25,976 nucleotides of DNA, taken from NCBI GenBank assembly GCA_016781635.1, contig JADDPY010000034.1:1-25976 (forward strand), read 5' to 3'. This document shows, one piece after another, positions 23,461 to 25,976 of the stretch (position 1 is its first letter; the number at the start of each line of letters is the position of its first letter). The notes beneath the pieces were generated by a model. That model was not told the origin of the DNA. It saw only the letters and a program-made list of their open reading frames with translations, and searched no databases. The DNA comes from Rubrobacter sp. GTDB lineage: Bacteria > Actinomycetota > Rubrobacteria > Rubrobacterales > Rubrobacteraceae. The translations under genes were made by a program, and so were the position numbers.

Positions 23461-24258
23461 TTGGCTTCAGAAGTTCCGCAAACACCCGTGGCGGTCGTAA
23501 CCGGTGCCGGGCGAGGCATCGGCCGCCGGGTGGCGATCACCCTCGCCGAGCGTGGCTACGCCGTGGCCGCGAACGACCTCGAAGCGCCGGATGGGACGCT
23601 CGAGGAGTTGCGAGCGCTCGGCGTCCCCGCCCTCTCGCTCCCCGGCGACGTCTCGGAAGAGGGAATGGTGCGGGAGATGCTGGAGGTGGTTATGGACGAG
23701 TTCGGGCGCGTGGACTCGCTCGTGAACAATGCCGGCGTGAGCTTTATCGCCCCGGCAGAGGAGACTACGCTCTCGGACTGGCGGCGCGTCCTGGAGGTTA
23801 ACCTCACCGGGCCGTTTCTCATGAGCCGCATCTTCGGCGTCGAGATGCTGCGGCGGGGGAGCGGCAGCATCGTCAACGTGAGCTCCGTGGCGGGGCTTCT
23901 CGGGATCGGGGACCGGGCGGCGTACAACGCGAGCAAGCACGGGCTTATCGGCCTCACGCGTACCCTGGCCGCCGAGTGGGGCGGCCGGGGCGTGCGCGTC
24001 AACGCCGTCTGCCCCGGCTGGGTCAAAACGGAGATGGACGTATCGGTCCCACAACACCAAAACACAGCCCCGCGAGGTCTCCTTCCACCTCGACCGTTCC
24101 GTCTTCCCCGGTGGTGGCCCGGAGGCCTACCATCTGGTAGATCCTGCGCCTCTCCGTTTGGGAGAGTCCGTCTATCTGGCGCGGGGTTACCTCCTTCAGG
24201 CTCTCGAGGAGGGCGTCCTTGTTGTGGCGCATCTCTTCGAGTTGTTTGCCCCTCTTGA
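23461..24258 (+). pseudogene. short-chain dehydrogenase/reductase, 3' end replaced by an inserted element
   Basis: The TTG start at 23461 follows GGGGGAGG. Residues 1-193 are a normal SDR: cofactor motif TGAGRGIG (14-21), NNAG (89-92), and catalytic Ser142, Tyr155 and Lys159 (VSSVAG, AAYNASK). The NAVCPGWVKTEMD segment ends at Asp193. After that the family sequence stops. The frame runs on for about 72 residues of proline/arginine-rich translation antisense to the recombinase gene and ends at 24258. The lost part normally holds the substrate loop and the last strand and helices, so the product is probably inactive. The missing 3' end should lie at the far end of the inserted element, outside the window. 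It was the third gene of its operon. Confidence 0.85.
24023..24060. other. probable attachment-site junction (attL) of the element
   Basis: SDR homology ends at codon 193 (24037-24039), and beyond this the DNA is recombinase coding sequence on the other strand, so the crossover lies near 24030-24060. The exact core cannot be fixed because the other junction is outside the window. No long direct or inverted repeat is obvious, as expected for serine integrases, whose cores can be 2 bp. Confidence 0.6.
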
Positions 24259-25738
24259 GGAGGGAGTCGACCTCCCCCTCAGCGATCGATCTCTCATCCT
24301 CCAGCTCCTGGAGGTGCTCCTTGAGCTCGGCGAAGTCGATCAGCCCCTCCGCCGCCATCTCCTGGTAGCGCTTGCGCTTGTTGTCGAGCGCCGAGATTCT
24401 CTCCAGCCACCTTTTGGCTTCTTCTGAGGGGTCGCGGCCCGAAGACTCCTCCGCTTTTTGGCGGATCATCTTCTCCAAGCCCGCCTCGAGCCTCGCGGGT
24501 TCTTTGAGGAAGGCCGAGACCTCCTCCCAGACCCGGACCTCCAGCGCACCGGCGCGGTAGGTCCTGCGGTAGGAGCAGAGCTCCTTGTGGGTCGACGCGT
24601 ACTGGCAGCGGTAGTAGTGGTAGCGCACCTTTTTGCCCCCCTTCTTGGAGTAGGAGGCGTGGGCCGCCATCGAACGTCCGCAGCCGCCGCAGCGGAAGAT
24701 GCCGCCGGAGAGCTCCCAAAAACGATCGTCCGCCCTGGACGAGGGCCCGTTCCCTTCCAGGCGTTGCCTCGCCGCCTCGACCACGGCCTTGGGGATGCCG
24801 GCGTCGGGGACGGGGATGCCGATCCACTCGCTCTTGTCTTTGATGGCGCGCTTGGTCTTCTTCTTGTAGATCCTGCCCGCCGGCGTGTCCACCGCGACGG
24901 AGCGCGTGGAGACCCTCTCGCGGTTGAAGTAGTAGACCCCGTAGGTTTTCGTGGGGTCCACCGCGGCGAGGACCTGAGGGGTGAGGATCTCCTCGAGTTC
25001 GTCGTAGGAGTGCGGCCTGTAGGAGTCCTCCCACACCATCCTCTTCACGATGGCCCGCTCCCAGATCCTCTTGCCGGTGGGCGTCGGTACCCCCTCCCGC
25101 TTGAGGGCGGCTATGACCCCGTGAACGCCGACGCTTTCGACGCCGATCAGGTGGAATATCCGGCGGACGATCGCCATCTTCTCTTCGTCCACCTCGTAAC
25201 CGAGGCCCGACGCGTTCGCCCTGAAGCCGTACCTCGTCCTCTTCGCGTTCACTATTTTGCCCGAGCGAGCCTTCTGCAGCTTGCCTCTTCGGGTCCTCTC
25301 CGCCATCTTCGCCCGCTCGAACTTGGCGAGCTGGTCGAGGATGCCGTCGGTGAGCTCCCCCTCCGGCGTGTCGTCCCCCCGATCGTTGAGGGCACGAAGC
25401 TTGCAGCCGCGGTCCTCGAACTCGCGCTTGAGGAGGTAGTGGTAGGCCGGCTCGCGGGCGAAGCGGTCCCGATCCTGAGCCAGGACGACGGTGACGCCGC
25501 CCCCGTCCACGAGGTCCCGAACCCTGTCCATCCCCGGCCGCTCCAGGCTTGCCCCGCTTTGCCCCGGGTCGGCGATCTCCTCCAAGACCTCGTACCCCTC
25601 AAAGGCCGCGTACCCCCTCAAGGCCTCCATCTGCTGCTCCAAAGAGTAGCCACTCCTGACCTGCTCGTCGGTGGAGACCCGAGCGTAGAGTATGGCCCGC
25701 TGGGGTTGCCGGCCGTTGCCGTGCGCTCCGTTTGACAT
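24023..25738 (-). CDS. large serine recombinase (integrase) of an integrated element
   Basis: The product has 571 residues; ATG 25738 is chosen because GAGGAGG lies 4-5 bases upstream. The N-terminal resolvase domain has the nucleophile Ser22 (LYARVSTDEQ), GQSGASLERPGMDRV and LAQDRDRFAR. The recombinase domain follows (RTRYGFRANASGLGYEVDEE onward). A zinc ribbon has Cys350-x2-Cys353 and Cys378-x9-Cys388. Then comes a long coiled coil (about 430-520) typical of integrases controlled by a directionality factor, and a short C-terminal strand region. It catalyses attP x attB exchange. It lies at the left end of the element, antisense to the broken SDR. Its last residues (about GPIRPSPF) and stop appear to be encoded by the host SDR DNA. 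Confidence 0.95.
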   Translation of the reverse strand: MSNGAHGNGRQPQRAILYARVSTDEQVRSGYSLEQQMEALRGYAAFEGYEVLEEIADPGQSGASLERPGMDRVRDLVDGGGVTVVLAQDRDRFAREPAYHYLLKREFEDRGCKLRALNDRGDDTPEGELTDGILDQLAKFERAKMAERTRRGKLQKARSGKIVNAKRTRYGFRANASGLGYEVDEEKMAIVRRIFHLIGVESVGVHGVIAALKREGVPTPTGKRIWERAIVKRMVWEDSYRPHSYDELEEILTPQVLAAVDPTKTYGVYYFNRERVSTRSVAVDTPAGRIYKKKTKRAIKDKSEWIGIPVPDAGIPKAVVEAARQRLEGNGPSSRADDRFWELSGGIFRCGGCGRSMAAHASYSKKGGKKVRYHYYRCQYASTHKELCSYRRTYRAGALEVRVWEEVSAFLKEPARLEAGLEKMIRQKAEESSGRDPSEEAKRWLERISALDNKRKRYQEMAAEGLIDFAELKEHLQELEDERSIAEGEVDSLLKRGKQLEEMRHNKDALLESLKEVTPRQIDGLSQTERRRIYQMVGLRATTGEDGTVEVEGDLAGLCFGVVGPIRPSPF

Positions 25739-25976
25739 GTTTCCTCCTCGGCAAGGGGAGCCGCTCAAAAACCGCTACAGCCCGCAAGAACGCTGCGAAA
25801 GACGAAACCCCTCGAACGAGGGGCCAAGAAGAGAACCTTGGTTGCCTCCTCGGCCTCATCTCCCCTTAGCGGGCTGGTGGCACCTCGGCGTTCTCAAGCC
25901 AGGTTGCCGGACGGTCGAAGGGCCAGATCCCTCGCGCCTCTCTCGATGAGATATTCGATTTGCTACTAAGAGCATC
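25739..25976. other. non-coding start of the inserted element, with an inverted repeat
   Basis: The 238 bp upstream of the recombinase to the window edge contain no convincing gene. CCCCTCG (25808-25814) and CGAGGGG (25817-25823) form a 7-bp inverted repeat with a 2-base centre, about 70 bp upstream of the recombinase start. It could be an operator. The last 35 bases are clearly more A/T-rich than the rest of the window. No promoter could be assigned with confidence. Confidence 0.35.

Noticed and set aside
24458..25735. 425-codon plus-strand frame opposite the serine recombinase
   Set aside because: Shadow of the recombinase; no start context and no family features.
25806..25825. TTCGA-containing stem that looks like a tRNA T-arm remnant upstream of the recombinase
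   Set aside because: The loop and stem lengths do not fit a T-arm, and no acceptor, D or anticodon arms are nearby. Kept only as an inverted repeat.

Overview
The window is high-GC DNA (roughly two thirds G+C by eye) that reads like a chromosome segment of an actinobacterium. The best guess is Rubrobacter or a close relative. GTG and TTG starts are frequent, each usually behind a good Shine-Dalgarno sequence. There is a long aconitase with an acidic insert, and a pair of BchB/BchN-like proteins in an otherwise non-photosynthetic context, a trait I recall being reported for Rubrobacter. The genus is an inference; no rRNA is present.

Layout. 1-157: tail of a DUF4870-like membrane protein. 271-3035 (+): a LURP-one-like protein, then an overlapping NarL-type sensor kinase/response regulator pair. 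3051-7862 (-): a probable metal-response operon in the order CadC-like repressor, CadA/ZntA-type P-type ATPase, YnfA, YkvA (DUF1232), DUF3105 and DUF305, with an inverted repeat upstream of the repressor. 7998-10293 (-): a second metal/envelope cluster of HtrA-like lipoprotein protease, small unknown protein and CzcD-like zinc exporter. 10450-10706 (-): a relic of an LD-carboxypeptidase gene. 10730-10996 (-): a small unknown protein. 11047-13876 (-): the BchN-like and BchB-like pair. 13938-17503 (-): nucleoside salvage genes deoB, pdp and deoD. 17749-18787: a GNAT acetyltransferase converging on a small membrane protein. 18897-21839 (+): aconitase followed by a strong terminator. 22084-24040 (+): a 2-hydroxyacid dehydrogenase, a cyclophilin-like protein and an SDR. 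The SDR is cut off at about residue 193 by an element whose large serine recombinase (24023-25738, -) lies at the junction. The rest of the element is outside the window.

How the parts fit. DeoB, Pdp and DeoD together turn nucleosides into bases and sugar phosphates. The CadC-like repressor probably controls export of Cd/Zn/Pb by the ATPase, with small membrane and exported accessory proteins downstream. The CDF exporter sits in a separate operon with an envelope protease. The BchN/BchB-like pair lies on the same strand 61 bp downstream of deoD. No Fe-protein (BchL/NifH-like) gene is present here.

Most notable points: (1) the nitrogenase/DPOR-like pair has lost two of the three cysteines that hold the 4Fe-4S cluster in BchN, and the BchB aspartate ligand is replaced by Glu at the same position; (2) a serine-integrase element has inserted into an SDR gene so that the last codons of the integrase are apparently supplied by host DNA; (3) an LD-carboxypeptidase gene has been reduced to its two ends. 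No tRNA, rRNA, CRISPR array or insertion sequence was recognised.
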